DNA from: an uncultured Eubacteriales bacterium
GTDB lineage: Bacteria > Bacillota > Clostridia > Christensenellales > Aristaeellaceae
Reading direction: 5' to 3'
Length of the DNA stretch: 64,000 nucleotides
NCBI GenBank assembly: GCA_902760595.1
Contig: CACWHI010000004.1
Location: forward strand, 1 to 64,000
Under the pieces are notes generated by a model, which saw only the letters and a program-made list of their open reading frames with translations, made no database searches and was not told the origin of the DNA. Below are positions 7,564 through 17,347 of the stretch, piece by piece. The position numbers and the translations under genes are program-made. Each line of letters opens with the position of its first letter. The stretch's first letter is position 1.

Positions 7564-8397
7564 ATGAGCAGGACTTTTTCACCGATACAGCTGCTTGAAC
7601 AGACCATCGTCCGCAGGTACCATGAGCAGCTCTGGAGCCCATTCTGCAAAGCAATCAAGCGATATCAGCTGATCCAGCCCGGAGACAGGATCGCGGTCTG
7701 TATTTCCGGCGGCAAGGACAGCATGCTCCTGGCTAAAATGACACAGATGCTCCATCGGCATACCGAGATCCCTTTCGACGTCGTATACCTGATCATGGAT
7801 CCCGGCTATAATCATGAAAACCGTGAGCGCGTCGAAATGAACGCGAAGCTGCTGGAGATCCCCTATACGATCTTTGAAAGCGACATTTTTGAAGTGGCGA
7901 ATTCGCAGGATAAGAATCCCTGTTTTCTTTGCGCCAGGATGCGGCGCGGCTGTCTTTACAGGAAAGCGCAGGAGCTGGGCTGCAATAAGATCGCGCTGGG
8001 ACATCACTTTGACGATGTGATCAGCACCACTGTCATGGCCATGTTTTACGGCGGTCAGCTGCAGGCCATGCCGCCAAGGCTGAAAGCGCAGAACTTTCCC
8101 GGAATGGAACTGATCCGGCCGCTTTACCTGGTTCATGAAGAAGACATCATCGCCTGGAAGAACGCGAATCATCTCCAGTTCATCCAGTGCGCCTGCCGCT
8201 TTACGGAGAATGCCGCCCATGATCACAGCGACTCCAAGCGCCTGGAGGTCAGGAACCTGATCAGGCAATTGAAGCAGACCAACCCTCATATCGAGGACAA
8301 TATATTCGCCAGCATCCATAATCTCCAGCTGGATTCCATGGTCGCCTGGAAATATCACGGGGAACAGCATTCCTGCCTTGACGGCATGGATGCCTGA
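7564..8397 (+). CDS. TtcA-like PP-loop tRNA thiolation protein
   Basis: 277 residues. An ATP pyrophosphatase (PP-loop) enzyme; the family activates a tRNA base as an adenylate for sulfur insertion (2-thiocytidine at position 32 in the type member). The P-loop is SGGKDS at 48-53. C120 and C123 (PCFLC) plus a later CAC pair fit the cluster- or sulfur-handling cysteines of TtcA. LGHHFDDVISTTVMAMFYGG is the characteristic middle motif. It begins with ATG after GAGGTG and is transcribed alone. Assignment to TtcA rather than another clostridial TtcA-like group cannot be settled by eye. Confidence 0.85.
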   Translation: MSRTFSPIQLLEQTIVRRYHEQLWSPFCKAIKRYQLIQPGDRIAVCISGGKDSMLLAKMTQMLHRHTEIPFDVVYLIMDPGYNHENRERVEMNAKLLEIPYTIFESDIFEVANSQDKNPCFLCARMRRGCLYRKAQELGCNKIALGHHFDDVISTTVMAMFYGGQLQAMPPRLKAQNFPGMELIRPLYLVHEEDIIAWKNANHLQFIQCACRFTENAAHDHSDSKRLEVRNLIRQLKQTNPHIEDNIFASIHNLQLDSMVAWKYHGEQHSCLDGMDA

Positions 8398-8500
8398 CCG
8401 AACAGGTCATTGCCTGACAGATATCTTTTTTTGTATCAATATAGTTGAATAAACATTTTTATCCGGCAGGGAAACGGCCTCGGGCGTCGAATAGACATTT

Positions 8501-8529
8501 TTGACAGGATACCCGAAGGCCTGTATTTC
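8501..8529 (+). promoter_or_regulatory. candidate promoter for the dnaG-rpoD operon
   Basis: A perfect -35 TTGACA (8501-8506), 17-nt spacer and a poor -10 TATTTC (8524-8529). It sits in the 278-bp gap before dnaG, the only place where the operon promoter can be. The weak -10 keeps confidence low. Confidence 0.4.
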
Positions 8530-8613
8530 TGTCGGAAAACCATAATGACGTTGCGAACCGCAATTTCCTGATATAGCAGAACAGATTCACGTCACGCATA
8601 GCGTTTTCCGGGG

Positions 8614-8631
8614 CACAGTGAATACACTGTG
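8614..8631. repeat. inverted repeat upstream of dnaG
   Basis: CACAGTG-AATA-CACTGTG, a perfect 7-bp stem with 4-nt loop, about 45 bp before the dnaG start. It may be an operator or an mRNA leader hairpin. The rest of the 8398-8675 gap holds the candidate promoter and nothing else I recognise. Confidence 0.4.
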
Positions 8632-8675
8632 TCAGGCGTTATTTTTCTGCTGTTTTTCAGGCCTGGCGCTCTCGA

Positions 8676-10436
8676 ATGCAGGAATGGAGGTGGACTGATA
8701 CGCGCCGATATCCTCAGCAATGGCTCGACGACCTGTATCAGCGGGCGGATATTGTGGAGATCGTCTCGCGATATGTGCCTCTGAAAAAAAACGGCTCGCG
8801 TTACTGGGGCTGCTGTCCCTTCCACCACGAAAAGACCCCTTCCTTCGCCGTTTCCCCGGATGTCAACCTGTATTACTGCTTCGGCTGCAAGGCAGGCGGT
8901 AACGTGATACAGTTCGTCATGGAGATGGAAAAGCTCACCTATCCTGAGGCGATCGAATATGTAGCGAACCAGCTGCATATGCCGGTTCCGGAGCTGCGGG
9001 AGGATCCCGGATACGAGGAACGCAGGGCCCTGCGGGACCGCCTGCTGGCGGCAAACAAGGCTGCCGCCAAATGGTACCATGAGCAGCTCTGGACGCCGGA
9101 AGGCAAGCAGGTGCTGGATTACTTTTACAGCCGGGGCCTCAGTGATGGCATCCTGCGGCGATTCGGCTTGGGCGCGAGCCTTCCCCAGCGCGACAGGCTG
9201 CTGAACACGCTCCGCGAGCAGGGCTTCAGCACAGAGGACATCGTACTGGCCGGTCTCGCGGTTCAAAAGGACGATCAGCCGCCCCACGATTTTTTCAGGA
9301 ATCGCGCCATGTTCCCGATCATCGACCAGTTCGGCAGCGTACTCGCCTTCGGCGGCCGCAGTCTGGACGGCAGTCTGCCGAAGTACCTGAATACCGGCGA
9401 TACGCCCGTATTCAACAAGCGCAAGGGCGTTTACGCGGCGAATCTGCTGAAGAAAGAACGCCAGCTGAAGCGGGTGCTGCTGGTAGAGGGCTATATGGAC
9501 GTGGTCGCGGTGACCCAGGCCGGTATACACGGCGCTGCGGCTACGCTGGGCACCTCGCTCACCCCGGAGCAGGCGAAGCTCCTGAGCCGTTTCGCCCCCG
9601 AGGTGCACGTCGCGTATGACGGTGATGAGCCGGGGCAGCACGCGATCGAGAAGGCGCTGGGCATATTCCAGCAGGAACAGATCGCCGTAAAGGCGGTTTA
9701 TCTGCCGGACGGCCTGGACCCTGACGAAATGATCCGCCAGCGCGGGCTGGAAGCATTTGAAGCCCTGGCGCCGATGGCTCCGACCCGGTACATGCTGATG
9801 CGCCTTGAAAAGATCAGTGATTTCGACTCAGACGAAGGCCGCATCAAGTACGTCAAGGAAGCGTGCAACCTGCTCAATACAGTCAGCGATCCGGTGGAAA
9901 TCGAAGTTTATCTTCGCCAGATCAGCAGGAAATCGGGCTTTGACCGCGAAGTAATTGTTGCTCAGTTGAGCACACAGTCCAGTCAGCTGATCAGACGGAG
10001 CCAGAACGCGCCGGTACAGAAAAGGATTCCTCGGACAGCGTCCGCCCCATCAGACGCAGATGAGAGTGAAAAGACGCTGATCAGGATCATGGCAGCGGGT
10101 CCGTTGCCGGAGGGTCTGGTCCACCCGGAGGATTTTCAGGATCCCGAGCTGAAGTCCCTCGCTGAGTTGCTTTTAGCGGGACGCCTGCCGGCACAGATCA
10201 TTTCCGACGCGACTGACGAGCAGCGAAGCAAAACTGCCGAACTGCTTTCAGGCAATAATTACGAGAACGAAAGCGACCGGCTCCAGGCCGCGTCAGACTG
10301 TCTGAAGAATATGCGCGCGCGCCGCATGGACAGTCAGTTCGACCGCCTCAAAGCCCAGCTTTCAGGCGCTACGGACGAGGAACGGCGTGAGCTGCTGCGC
10401 AAGATGGTGGAGCTGCAGGCTACCCGGAAGCACTGA
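8676..10436 (+). CDS. dnaG: DNA primase
   Basis: 586 residues. Synthesises RNA primers at the replication fork. The CHC2 zinc finger is C47-x2-H50-x17-C68-x2-C71. The primase core follows, then the TOPRIM domain with VLLVEGYMDVV (about 266-276) and VAYDGDEPGQ (about 310-320) carrying the acidic metal-binding residues. The C-terminal helicase-binding part is shorter and less conserved. The ATG at 8676 has no clear ribosome binding site, while a GGAGG lies just inside the ORF, so the exact start is uncertain. It heads the dnaG-rpoD-trmK-nif3 operon typical of Firmicutes; rpsU is absent. Confidence 0.96.
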   Translation: MQEWRWTDTRRYPQQWLDDLYQRADIVEIVSRYVPLKKNGSRYWGCCPFHHEKTPSFAVSPDVNLYYCFGCKAGGNVIQFVMEMEKLTYPEAIEYVANQLHMPVPELREDPGYEERRALRDRLLAANKAAAKWYHEQLWTPEGKQVLDYFYSRGLSDGILRRFGLGASLPQRDRLLNTLREQGFSTEDIVLAGLAVQKDDQPPHDFFRNRAMFPIIDQFGSVLAFGGRSLDGSLPKYLNTGDTPVFNKRKGVYAANLLKKERQLKRVLLVEGYMDVVAVTQAGIHGAAATLGTSLTPEQAKLLSRFAPEVHVAYDGDEPGQHAIEKALGIFQQEQIAVKAVYLPDGLDPDEMIRQRGLEAFEALAPMAPTRYMLMRLEKISDFDSDEGRIKYVKEACNLLNTVSDPVEIEVYLRQISRKSGFDREVIVAQLSTQSSQLIRRSQNAPVQKRIPRTASAPSDADESEKTLIRIMAAGPLPEGLVHPEDFQDPELKSLAELLLAGRLPAQIISDATDEQRSKTAELLSGNNYENESDRLQAASDCLKNMRARRMDSQFDRLKAQLSGATDEERRELLRKMVELQATRKH

Positions 10437-10466
10437 TAGCCCAACGAACGGAAAGGGGAAAGCATT

Positions 10467-11545
<1,079 letters not shown>

Positions 11546-11546
<1 letters not shown>

Positions 11547-12208
11547 TGGACGAACGACTGACCCAAGCGGCCAGCCTGTTCCCGGTGGTCCGGATCGGGG
11601 CGGATATCGGCGCCAATCACGGCCTGCTCGCCTGCCACCTGCTCAAGGCAGGAAAAGCGCAGAAAATGTGGATCACCGATCTGAGCTCCGACGCGCTGGA
11701 ACAGGCGCGTCAGAATGTTACAGCGTCCGGGTTGGCCTCCCGCGCAGAATTCGCCGTAGGCGATGGTTTTTCCGCGATGACTGAACCGGCAGACGCCGCC
11801 GCGATCCTGGGAATGGGAGGCGCCACCTTCGCCACGATCCTGAAATCCGCGCCTCAGGAGCTGCTTCCGAAATACCTGGTCGTCTCGTGCCATACCGAGC
11901 AGGAGACAGCACGGGTCGCAATCTGCGAACGCGGTTTTGAAATCGTTCAGGAGCGGGTCTGCTTCAGCGGCGGAAGGTATTACGTCCTTCACCAGGCTGT
12001 GCGGAGGAAAGACGCCGTTATACCCGATGAGCGGACGCTGTTTATCGGCCCCTGTCTGGGCCGTGAGCATTCCCAGGTTTACCGTGACTACCTGACACGC
12101 AGGCTGGCGGCCTACAGCCCGAGCCGAAGCGCGGAAGGCATGAAGCGCTGCCAATGGCTGAGAGAGGAGGCGGACCGTGCAGCAGCTGACAGTAAAAGCA
12201 GTCTATGA
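11546..12208 (+). CDS. trmK: tRNA (adenine(22)-N(1))-methyltransferase
   Basis: 220 residues. Methylates N1 of A22 in tRNA using SAM. The SAM-binding motif GADIGANHGLLACHLL is near residue 20, then ITDLSSDALEQARQN, and ILGMGGATFATIL around 88, a hallmark of TrmK. Starts with the ATG overlapping the rpoD stop by one base. The rpoD-trmK-nif3 order is conserved in Firmicutes, which supports the assignment. Confidence 0.92.
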
Positions 12209-12950
12209 CTGTATTGATCGTTTCGCTCCTTTTGAAACTGCCGAAAGCTATGACAACGTCGGGCTGCTGGTCGGGCAGTGGGATCAGCCGGTCACACGCC
12301 TCCTGTGTACGCTGGATGTAACGGAGAAGACCGTTCATGAGGCGCTCAGCGCGGGAGCGGAACTGATCGTCTCCCATCACCCGCTGATGTTTCACGGGAG
12401 GAAGTCGCTGATCGTCGGCGATCCGGAAGCGGACACCCTTCGCGCTCTGATCGTCAGCGGCATCAGCCTGATCTCCGCCCATACCAACTGGGATCAGTCC
12501 TGTTTAAGCGGCAGCGCCGCTTCAGCGGAAGCCATCGGCGTCACCGACCTGCGGCAGGAGGGCTACCTTTTCACCGGCGATCTGCCTGTGCCTGCTTCGG
12601 CTGGAAAGGTCAAAGCCTTGATCGAGCAGCGTATCGGCGCTCCGGTACGCCTGTACGGCGACCAGCTGCGTCAGATTTCTACGATGTCCTTCGGCGGCGG
12701 CGCGTTTGGCGAGGGCTATCTCGCGGCGCTTGCGGCCGGCGCGCAGGCATACCTGACCGGCGAGATCCGCCATCATGAGATCATCGACGCGGTGGCCCGC
12801 GGACTGGTGATCTTCGATGCAGGACATTACGCGAGTGAAGCGCCGATGATCCCTTGTCTGATGCGGTATCTGAGGGAAAACCTGACCGGCTTTTCTCCGG
12901 CGAGAATTATCCAATCATCCCTGCTTCCGTTTTCGGGAGCGTTACTGTAA
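12177..12950 (+). CDS. Nif3/YqfO-family dinuclear metal protein (GTP cyclohydrolase I type 2 homologue)
   Basis: 257 residues. Nif3 proteins bind two metal ions and have an unsettled activity. Metal-ligand motifs: SYDNVGLLVGQ (about 25-35), LIVSHHPLMFH (about 63-73), SAHTNWD (about 102-108) and LTGEIRHHE near 200. It lacks the central PII-like domain found in longer Bacillus YqfO. The start is GTG at 12177, behind the ribosome binding site GAGAGGAGG and overlapping trmK by 32 bp. Confidence 0.9.
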   Translation: MQQLTVKAVYDCIDRFAPFETAESYDNVGLLVGQWDQPVTRLLCTLDVTEKTVHEALSAGAELIVSHHPLMFHGRKSLIVGDPEADTLRALIVSGISLISAHTNWDQSCLSGSAASAEAIGVTDLRQEGYLFTGDLPVPASAGKVKALIEQRIGAPVRLYGDQLRQISTMSFGGGAFGEGYLAALAAGAQAYLTGEIRHHEIIDAVARGLVIFDAGHYASEAPMIPCLMRYLRENLTGFSPARIIQSSLLPFSGALL

Positions 12951-12985
12951 GCCCCATTTCCCGTCAACACCATGAGGAGGTTACC

Positions 12986-13693
12986 ATGAATCAACTGAAC
13001 TTGCTGTGGGATTACCAGAAAGCTGACATCGAGGTGGAAAATATTTCCAAGGAGATCAAGCGCTCCCCCAACCGTCAGCAGCTGGTGAAATACCGTGACA
13101 GCCTGCTGTCCCATCAGAAGACCCTCGACCGCATCGAAGAAGAGGTTCTGACCATGCAGGACCGCCTGGCTGCTCTTTCCGACGCCATCCAGCGCACAGA
13201 AAACCAGATTCAGGGGATTCAGGAAAAGCTTCAGACCAAGGAGCCCGAAAATACGGAAGAAACCGAGCGTTTCATTTCCGATGTCAAGCGGCTCATTGGC
13301 AATCTGAACGATTATGAAGCCGAAATCAAGCGCATCCGCGCGGACAGTGCCGAACGCGAAAAGCTGCAGCGCGACGTCAAGCTGCGCGCGGCGCGCACCA
13401 AGAAGGAATTTGACAGGGTCAAGGTGGAATACGACGCGGAATTCAAGGAAATGAACGAGCGGCTCTCCGCAGCCAAGGCCGTCGCCGAGGAAAGAGCCAA
13501 ACCGATCAGCCAGGCCTATCTGGATAAGTACCAGACGATCAAGCGGCACAGCTTTCCCCCGCTCGCACGGATGATCGGCTCCCAGTGCACAGGCTGCAAC
13601 ATGTCGCTGCCTTCCGGAGTCGTCAAGGACGTGCAGTCGGGAAAAGAAGTCGAGTGCGAAACCTGCGGCCGTCTGCTGGTTTACAGCGAATAA
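12986..13693 (+). CDS. coiled-coil protein with C4-type zinc ribbon (CdsZ/DUF164-like)
   Basis: 235 residues. Residues 1-180 are a long antiparallel coiled coil rich in Glu, Lys and Arg. The C-terminal 45 residues contain CTGCNMSLP and CETCGRLLVY, a four-cysteine zinc ribbon. Members of this family bind RNA or nucleic acid-associated complexes, but the role is not firmly established. The start ATG at 12986 follows a strong GAGGAGG (12974-12980); the frame is open further upstream but overlaps the nif3 gene without a ribosome binding site. Next in the operon, 30 bp downstream, is murG. Confidence 0.88.
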   Translation: MNQLNLLWDYQKADIEVENISKEIKRSPNRQQLVKYRDSLLSHQKTLDRIEEEVLTMQDRLAALSDAIQRTENQIQGIQEKLQTKEPENTEETERFISDVKRLIGNLNDYEAEIKRIRADSAEREKLQRDVKLRAARTKKEFDRVKVEYDAEFKEMNERLSAAKAVAEERAKPISQAYLDKYQTIKRHSFPPLARMIGSQCTGCNMSLPSGVVKDVQSGKEVECETCGRLLVYSE

Positions 13694-13723
13694 CCTATAC
13701 CCGGCAAGGAGGCACATTCCCGC

Positions 13724-14788
13724 ATGAGGACGATCGTACTGACAGGCGGAGGCACCGCCGGCCATGTGACGCCGCATCTGGCCCTGATTCCAGAACTCAA
13801 GAAGAGGGGCTACGAGATCCATTATATCGGAACTGAAAACGGTATCGAACACGAAATGATGAACCGCGTGGAAGGAATCACCTACCACGCGGTTAAAAGC
13901 GGCAAACTTCGCCGCTATTTTGACTGGCAGAACTTTACGGATCCCTTCCGCGTTCTCGCGGGTGCGGAGGAATCGGTCCGGATCATCCGCAAGCTGCATC
14001 CTGACGTCTGCTTCTCCAAGGGCGGATTCGTCGCCGTTCCCGTCGTGTGGGGCGCGTGGCGCGCGAAAGTGCCCGTGGTTTGCCACGAAAGCGACCTGAC
14101 GCCCGGGCTGGCCAATAAGCTATGTTCTCATTTCGCCAAAAAGATCGCTACCACCTTCCCCGAATGCGCGCAAGCGCTCGGAGAAAAAGCCGAGATGACC
14201 GGAACGCCCATGCGGCCCGAGCTGTTTTCCGGCAACCGGGAAGAGGGCTTGCGGATCGCTGGCCTTGACGGCAAGAAGCCGGTCCTGCTGATGACGGGCG
14301 GCAGCCTCGGCGCTCAAAGCGTCAATAAGGTCCTGCGGGAAGCGCTGCCCGATCTTTTGCCGGATATGGATATCATCCACATCTGCGGCAAGGGCAATGA
14401 GGATGAAAGCCTGCGGGGCACACCCGGATATGCGCAGTTCCCGTTTGTCAGTGAAGAGCTGCCGCACCTGTTTGCCGCAGCAGACGTCGTGCTTTCGCGC
14501 GCGGGCAGCAATTCCCTGTGCGAGCTGCAGGCGCTCCAAAAACCTATGCTGCTCGTGCCCTATCCCCTGTCCGCGTCTCGCGGCGACCAGGTGCTGAACG
14601 CCAGGAGCTACGAGAAACGCGGTCTCGCCATCGTCCTTGAACAGGAAAAAATGAACAGGGAAACACTGACCGAACACATCCATCAGCTCTTTGACCGAAA
14701 GGACGAGCTGAGGCAGGCGCTTGTAAACGCGCCGGAAATCAACGGCACCGCGCGCATCCTTGAAATGATCGAGGAAGTACAGCGGTGA
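13724..14788 (+). CDS. murG: UDP-GlcNAc:lipid I N-acetylglucosaminyltransferase
   Basis: 354 residues. Converts lipid I to lipid II at the inner face of the membrane, the last cytoplasmic step of peptidoglycan synthesis. GT28 hallmarks: the N-terminal GGGTAGHVTPHLAL (8-21), FSKGGFVAVPV (about 97-107), HESDLTPGLANKL and, in the UDP-binding C-domain, TGGSLGAQSVN and LSRAGSNSLCELQAL. Ribosome binding site is AAGGAGG. It sits at the end of the dnaG operon here, not in a dcw cluster. Confidence 0.96.
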   Translation: MRTIVLTGGGTAGHVTPHLALIPELKKRGYEIHYIGTENGIEHEMMNRVEGITYHAVKSGKLRRYFDWQNFTDPFRVLAGAEESVRIIRKLHPDVCFSKGGFVAVPVVWGAWRAKVPVVCHESDLTPGLANKLCSHFAKKIATTFPECAQALGEKAEMTGTPMRPELFSGNREEGLRIAGLDGKKPVLLMTGGSLGAQSVNKVLREALPDLLPDMDIIHICGKGNEDESLRGTPGYAQFPFVSEELPHLFAAADVVLSRAGSNSLCELQALQKPMLLVPYPLSASRGDQVLNARSYEKRGLAIVLEQEKMNRETLTEHIHQLFDRKDELRQALVNAPEINGTARILEMIEEVQR

Positions 14789-15555
14789 TGCCGGCTGACC
14801 GCCAGAGTCCGCATAAAGATCCTGTCTTTATTACAATGCTCGCCCCGGGAGCCATCTGGCAATGCGCACTGATCCCGCGCCTCCTCAGAACCGATGTCAT
14901 TGTTCATCTTGCCGATCGGTACGATGGCACATGCCGTTCATGGCAACAGTCCTGCCCGCGCCGGACCCGCGCCTGCTCCTTCACCGTACTGCCACAGATC
15001 GACCAAGCCAGGGTTCATCTGCAAACGAGTTCCCTTCATGGGCGTCAATACCTGAGCGGAAGCATAGAGACCCGCGAAACAGGCACCCTCCTTTGGGATA
15101 TCCGGCTCGAACCAGTGTGTTCCGGAAATCAGCAGCACAGTCTGTATCGGGCTGAAGCGCGTTTATCCGCATCCGGTCAGGAGATTCTTTTTCCGGCAAA
15201 ATCTTCCTTTCTGTCGATCTGGTCCTCCACGGGCACATTGTCCGCGGCAGGCTGCCTTCATGAGCCTCTGAATGCCTTATTGTTGGACCATGCGGGCGGA
15301 TGGGTCATGACAGGCGGTCGTTCTAAACCGATCACTTCTTCTTGCCTGAGCGTAAGCGCGACCGGACAGGTGTCCCTGAGGAGGCCGGATACGGATGTTG
15401 CGCTGCTGTTCACGGCTGATCCTCTTTCGGTAGAGCAAGGGCTTTCGGTCCCGCTGTCGTCGAAACGCCATGCGCTTACCCAATGGGGAAGCTGGAAAAG
15501 CCAACAAACTGGTGAGCAGCGTGCTATTCCCGGATTTATTACTTCCGTTATATAA
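14785..15555 (+). CDS. orphan protein following murG, no recognised domain
   Basis: 256 residues, starting at GTG 14785 or the next ATG 14788 and overlapping the murG stop. I recognise no domain, signal peptide or membrane helix. The sequence is rich in Ser, Thr, Gln and Cys with alternating hydrophobic residues in the second half (GWVMTGG, DVALLFTAD), which suggests beta structure. Its composition differs from the Glu/Lys-rich neighbours. The 771-nt frame is unbroken and coupled to murG, which argues it is a gene, but no family supports it. It ends about 70 bp before a terminator hairpin. Confidence 0.5.
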   Translation: MMPADRQSPHKDPVFITMLAPGAIWQCALIPRLLRTDVIVHLADRYDGTCRSWQQSCPRRTRACSFTVLPQIDQARVHLQTSSLHGRQYLSGSIETRETGTLLWDIRLEPVCSGNQQHSLYRAEARLSASGQEILFPAKSSFLSIWSSTGTLSAAGCLHEPLNALLLDHAGGWVMTGGRSKPITSSCLSVSATGQVSLRRPDTDVALLFTADPLSVEQGLSVPLSSKRHALTQWGSWKSQQTGEQRAIPGFITSVI

Positions 15556-15590
15556 ATGTAAAAATTTTGTCATATAATCGTAAAAAACAG

Positions 15591-15619
15591 TTGACAAATA
15601 TGCCAGTTTGTATTTCAAT
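15591..15619 (+). promoter_or_regulatory. candidate promoter for the L,D-transpeptidase gene
   Basis: -35 TTGACA (15591-15596), 17-nt spacer, -10 TTCAAT (15614-15619, four matches). The predicted start of transcription falls inside the terminator hairpin that follows, so initiation here would give a transcript lacking the 5' arm of that hairpin. Confidence 0.45.
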
Positions 15620-15622
15620 AGT

Positions 15623-15646
15623 AGCAGGGAGAAGTCCCTGCTTTTT
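15623..15646 (+). terminator. rho-independent terminator after the murG operon
   Basis: AGCAGGGA-GAAG-TCCCTGCT followed by TTTT: a perfect 8-bp stem with tetraloop and U-tract. It ends transcription coming from the dnaG-murG operon and lies 25 bp before the L,D-transpeptidase start. Confidence 0.85.
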
Positions 15647-15671
15647 AATGTTTATTTTTTTGAGGTGACTT

Positions 15672-17303
15672 ATGAACAGACAAATCCAGATCGCTGCGTT
15701 GCTTTGTGCTCTTTTGATGCTTTTCTGCCTGTCCGTCGCGATTGCGGAAGAGAGCGAGGAGGCAGGCGACCCGATCCCGGTCTCGTTTGAAACACTGAAA
15801 ACCGGCGATACAGGCGAAATGGTCACAAACATGCAGGCACGGCTCAAAGAAACCGGCTACCTGGAAACAGTCGGGGACAGCTATGACCAGGCGACCGCGG
15901 ACGCCGTTAAGGCTGTGCAGGCAAATTACGGTTTGGAAGAAACCGGAATTGCGGACGATGAGACCCTCGAAGTGATTTTCGGCAATTGCTATCTTCCGCT
16001 GAAGGAGGGTGATACAGGCGAACTGGTGTCTACCCTCCAGAAAAAGCTGAAGGAGAATTCCCTGTATTCCGGCGAGATCAACGGGGTATTCGACCAGACG
16101 ACCAGGCAGGCCGTCAGCATCTTCCAGCAGTTATACAGCATCGAAGTGACAGGGGACGCGGATGTCGAAACCCTGGGTCTGCTGTATTCCGATCTCAGCG
16201 AGCGCGAGATCTTTACCGCGCCGACTCCGACGCCGAAGCCCTCCATCACGGTATATGCTGAGAACGTCCCGTATAAAAAGAAGCTGGCCTACGGGAGCAA
16301 GGGCACGGACGTTCAGAAGGTCCAGGAGCGTCTCAAGGAGCTGGGATTCTTTACCTACAAAAAGACGACGACCGGCTTTTATAAAAATACCCTTTCCGCC
16401 GTCAAAGCCTTCCAGAAAAAGAACGGCCTGGACGAGACCGGCATCGTGAACGAGCAGACCTGGAACGTGCTTTTCAATGACCCCGACGTCGCCACCGTGG
16501 ACGACGCGCCGCGTCCAAGCCCGGAACCCACGCCTGTCCCCTACGCGATGGACGTAGACGTCCGCAATCAGGTGGTCAAGGTGTATACCTATGACGAGAA
16601 TAAGGAGTACACGGTTCTTACGCGCGTCATGATCTGTTCCACAGGCACCACCAAATACCCGAGCAAGCCCGGCACCTATGTGCTCAGCGGACGCAAGGCG
16701 CGCTGGTGCACGTTTCCCAAGTGGGGCGGCGGCACGGCGCAGTACTGGACCAAGATCGACAATGAGATCGCGTTCCATTCCATCATGTACATCAATTACA
16801 ATCCGGATAATCCCAATATGTCTACCTACAACCATTTAGGCTCCCGCGCTTCTCACGGCTGCATCCGTCTTCATACCACGGACGCCAAATGGGTATATGA
16901 GAACTGCGGCGCGGGCACGGTCGTCACGATCCATAATGACGGCAATACCGATAAAGAACTGGCTGCTTTTGCCAAATACCGCAAGAGCAACGCCGGAAAT
17001 ACCGTGATCCCCGCCTCCGCCTATGACTTTGAGGCGGCTCCCCCGGCTTATCAGCGTCTGCGTTCCGGCAGCTATGGCAGCGCCGTATTCTGGATGCAGA
17101 AAACGCTTGAAAAGCTTGGTTACTTCAAGGATACCACCGCGACCGGTTACTTTGGCCCCATGACGCAGTCGGCGTTGAAACGCTTCCAGAAGGCCAATAA
17201 GCTCACTGCCAACGGCGTCATGAACGAGAAGACCTACGCCAAGATCGTTGAGCTGCAGCAGCAAAAGCAGCAGACCAAGACATCCGCCAGCGCAGGCACC
17301 TGA
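15672..17303 (+). CDS. secreted L,D-transpeptidase (YkuD) with four peptidoglycan-binding domains
   Basis: 543 residues. A signal peptide (about 1-25, ending CLSVAIA-EE) directs export. Three PG_binding_1 repeats follow (about 37-85, 107-160, 208-270; pattern GDTGEMVTNMQARLKETGYL). After a proline-rich linker comes the YkuD catalytic domain (about 295-425) with catalytic histidine and cysteine in SRASHGCIRLHTTDAKW. A fourth PG_binding_1 domain (about 462-530) closes the protein. It should form 3-3 cross-links in peptidoglycan or attach proteins to it. Monocistronic: terminators lie on both sides. Ribosome binding site GAGGTGA. Confidence 0.93.
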   Translation: MNRQIQIAALLCALLMLFCLSVAIAEESEEAGDPIPVSFETLKTGDTGEMVTNMQARLKETGYLETVGDSYDQATADAVKAVQANYGLEETGIADDETLEVIFGNCYLPLKEGDTGELVSTLQKKLKENSLYSGEINGVFDQTTRQAVSIFQQLYSIEVTGDADVETLGLLYSDLSEREIFTAPTPTPKPSITVYAENVPYKKKLAYGSKGTDVQKVQERLKELGFFTYKKTTTGFYKNTLSAVKAFQKKNGLDETGIVNEQTWNVLFNDPDVATVDDAPRPSPEPTPVPYAMDVDVRNQVVKVYTYDENKEYTVLTRVMICSTGTTKYPSKPGTYVLSGRKARWCTFPKWGGGTAQYWTKIDNEIAFHSIMYINYNPDNPNMSTYNHLGSRASHGCIRLHTTDAKWVYENCGAGTVVTIHNDGNTDKELAAFAKYRKSNAGNTVIPASAYDFEAAPPAYQRLRSGSYGSAVFWMQKTLEKLGYFKDTTATGYFGPMTQSALKRFQKANKLTANGVMNEKTYAKIVELQQQKQQTKTSASAGT

Positions 17304-17321
17304 ATGTGCTCAGCATGAAAG

Positions 17322-17347
17322 AACTCCCCTTACCGGGGAGTTTTTTT
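17322..17347. terminator. bidirectional terminator shared by convergent genes
   Basis: AACTCCCC-TTACC-GGGGAGTT with T7 on the plus side and A-rich on the other, so it works in both directions. The stop codon of the minus-strand deaminase gene (17330-17332) lies in the hairpin loop region, so that gene's last codons are part of the terminator. Confidence 0.88.

Noticed and set aside
12827-14086. 419-codon minus-strand frame across the nif3, zinc-ribbon and murG genes
   Set aside because: It crosses three well-supported plus-strand genes and their intergenic ribosome binding sites.
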